From NCBI GenBank assembly GCA_900555855.1, contig USML01000050.1, forward strand, positions 1 to 13,389: DNA of 13,389 nt, read 5' to 3'. This document shows positions 11,938-13,389 of the stretch, piece after piece. A program made the translations under genes and the position numbers. This stretch comes from an uncultured Eubacteriales bacterium. GTDB taxonomy: Bacteria; Bacillota; Clostridia; Oscillospirales; Butyricicoccaceae. The notes beneath the pieces are model-generated. The model did not search any database and was not told the origin of the DNA. It saw only the letters and a program-made list of their open reading frames with translations. Positions within the stretch are counted from its first letter, which is position 1. Every line of letters starts with the position of its first letter.

Positions 11938-13362
11938 ATGGAAACGCTGTTTCATCTGAAAGAACGGGGCACCACCGTCCGCACCGAGCTGACGGCGGGC
12001 CTGACCACCTTTATGACCATGGCGTACATCATCGCCCTGAACCCCAACCTGCTCACCGGCTTCGGCGCAGAGGGCATGGGGCTCTGGAACGGCGTGTTTC
12101 TGGCCACCTGCATCGCCTCCGCCATCGGCACCATCTGCATGGGCCTTCTGGCCAACCAGCCCTTTGCCATGGCGCCCGGCATGGGTCTCAACAGCTTTTT
12201 TGCCCTGGTGGTGACCAATGTGGCGGGTCTCACGGGCATGACCTATCTGCGCTCCTTCCAGTCTGCTCTGGTGATCATTCTGGTGGAGGGCGTGATCTTC
12301 CTGATCCTCTCCGTCTTCAATATCCGGGAAAAGATCGTGGAAGCCATCCCGCTGGGCGTGCGGCTGGGCATCGGCCCCGCCATCGGCCTGATGCTGATGA
12401 ACATCGGCTTCGGCTCCAATGCCGGCGTCTATTCCGACAAGGGCGGCCCCTTCTTCGTGATGCGTGATTTCTTCGGCGCGCTCACCGCCGGCTCCGCCCG
12501 GGAGACCATCGGCAGCGGCTACGGCGAGATGGTCCTCAAGGTCATCACCATGTTTGCCGGCCTGTTCATCATCGTGGCGCTGGACCACAAAAAGGCCCGC
12601 GGCGCAGTGCTTTACGGCATCTTGGGCGGCTCCTGCATCCACTGGGCCGGCCAGGCCATCTTTATGCACACCAACCCCTTTGAGAGCCTGAAGACGGCCT
12701 CCTTCCTGCCCGCCTTCGGCGACATGGCGGAGACCACCCTGTTCAAGCTGGATTTTGCCGGCTTCGCCTCCATCGGCTGGTTCACCGTTGTGACGCTGAT
12801 CATCACCTTCTGCATCATTGATATGTTTGATACCATCGGCACGCTGGTGGGCGCGGCCTCCAAGGCCGGCATGCTGGACGAGCAGGGCCGGATGCCCAAG
12901 ATGAAGGAAGCCCTGCTGTCCGACGCCATCGGCACCGTGGCCGGCTCCCTCACCGGCACCTCCACCGTCACCACCTTTGTGGAATCCGCCTCCGGCGTCG
13001 CCGCCGGCGGCCGCACCGGTCTGACGGCCATCACCACCGGCGTTCTCTTCCTGCTGTGCATCTTCATCGCGCCCATCGCCGCCCTGATCCCCGCCGCGGC
13101 CACCTCCTCCGCCCTGATCTATGTGGGCATTCTGATGCTCAGCAACCTGAAGAAGATCGACTTTGACGACCTGACCCAGCTGCTGCCCGTGATGGTCATG
13201 CTGCTGGCCATGCCCATTTCCGGCTCCATCGGCCATGGCATCGGTCTGGCGCTGATCACCTTCACCTGCATCAAGCTGCTCACCGGCAAGGCCCGGGAGG
13301 TCTCTCCCCTGACCTATGTGCTGTCGGTCATCTTCCTGATCAAGTTTTTCCTGGCGGTATAA
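11938..13362 (+). CDS. NCS2-type nucleobase permease, AzgA/PbuG (adenine/guanine/hypoxanthine) family
   Basis: A 474-residue membrane protein with multiple hydrophobic segments, expected to form 14 helices of the UraA/NCS2 fold. Family marks are the RTELTAGLTTFMTMAYII start (15-32), the NQPFAMAPGMGLNSFF loop (73-88), FDTIGTLVG (297-305) and the GTSTVTTFVESASGVAAGGR stretch (340-359). It would import purine bases by proton symport. The exact base cannot be told between adenine and guanine/hypoxanthine. The frame is open far upstream on this strand, but ATG 11938 is chosen because AAGGAG lies 8 nt before it and the protein then aligns from its usual N-terminus. It is divergent from the phosphoribosyltransferase gene. 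The last 27 nt of the window after the stop hold nothing recognisable. Confidence 0.95.
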   Translation: METLFHLKERGTTVRTELTAGLTTFMTMAYIIALNPNLLTGFGAEGMGLWNGVFLATCIASAIGTICMGLLANQPFAMAPGMGLNSFFALVVTNVAGLTGMTYLRSFQSALVIILVEGVIFLILSVFNIREKIVEAIPLGVRLGIGPAIGLMLMNIGFGSNAGVYSDKGGPFFVMRDFFGALTAGSARETIGSGYGEMVLKVITMFAGLFIIVALDHKKARGAVLYGILGGSCIHWAGQAIFMHTNPFESLKTASFLPAFGDMAETTLFKLDFAGFASIGWFTVVTLIITFCIIDMFDTIGTLVGAASKAGMLDEQGRMPKMKEALLSDAIGTVAGSLTGTSTVTTFVESASGVAAGGRTGLTAITTGVLFLLCIFIAPIAALIPAAATSSALIYVGILMLSNLKKIDFDDLTQLLPVMVMLLAMPISGSIGHGIGLALITFTCIKLLTGKAREVSPLTYVLSVIFLIKFFLAV

Positions 13363-13389
13363 GCGCCGCCCTCCATGGCAAACCAAAAG

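Noticed and set aside
11761..13386. Long minus-strand open frame opposite the permease gene
   Set aside because: Gly/His/Asp-rich antisense product without motifs; the plus-strand permease is certain.

Overview
The window looks like chromosomal DNA from a GC-rich, anaerobic, spore-forming Clostridia member, probably a gut Oscillospirales-type bacterium. The evidence is GC-rich coding sequence with AT-rich promoters, AGGAGG-type ribosome binding sites, sigma-A promoters of Firmicutes type, an NfnAB-type electron-bifurcating pair, a CotF-family spore coat protein, and the Xaa-Pro peptidase/EF-P gene order common in Firmicutes. The lineage is an inference; no rRNA or other marker gene is present. 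There are no tRNA or rRNA genes, CRISPR arrays, transposases or phage genes. Most of the window is ordinary housekeeping sequence.

Layout. Positions 1-1570 (minus): nfnA and the 5' two-thirds or so of nfnB, two nucleotides apart, behind a strong extended -10 promoter. Positions 1793-2116 (minus): a small unknown two-helix membrane protein. Positions 2340-3113 (minus): an unrecognised protein, possibly a TIM barrel. From 3228 the strand switches. A plus-strand group encodes a YqeG-family HAD phosphatase, an endonuclease IV/xylose isomerase-like TIM-barrel protein and an M24 Xaa-Pro-type aminopeptidase, and ends at a terminator at 5766-5794. Then come efp (own promoter) and a very acidic coiled-coil/zinc-ribbon protein, closed by a strong terminator at 7057-7094. 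Next are a MATE transporter, mnmA and tcdA (the last two overlap by 4 nt), followed by a CotF-like ferritin-type protein at 10306-10758.

Positions 10759-11142 carry no gene. They hold a dense set of hairpins bounded by two 29-nt near-identical hairpin copies in direct orientation, with short imperfect inverted ends inside. This is the least explained part of the window. Last comes a divergent pair: an adenine phosphoribosyltransferase-like gene (minus) and an AzgA/PbuG-type nucleobase permease (plus). Their shared control region has a perfect-consensus promoter for the transferase, a 14-bp palindrome and a hairpin in each leader.

How the genes work together: NfnAB balances NADH, NADPH and reduced ferredoxin in fermentation. 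EF-P (translation through proline runs) and the Xaa-Pro peptidase (proline peptide turnover) sit side by side. MnmA and TcdA both modify tRNA. The permease and phosphoribosyltransferase form an import-and-salvage unit for a purine base. I found no convincing multi-gene novel system; the best candidates for something undescribed are the 10773-11125 hairpin element and the unrecognised proteins at 1793-2116, 2340-3113 and 6513-7043.
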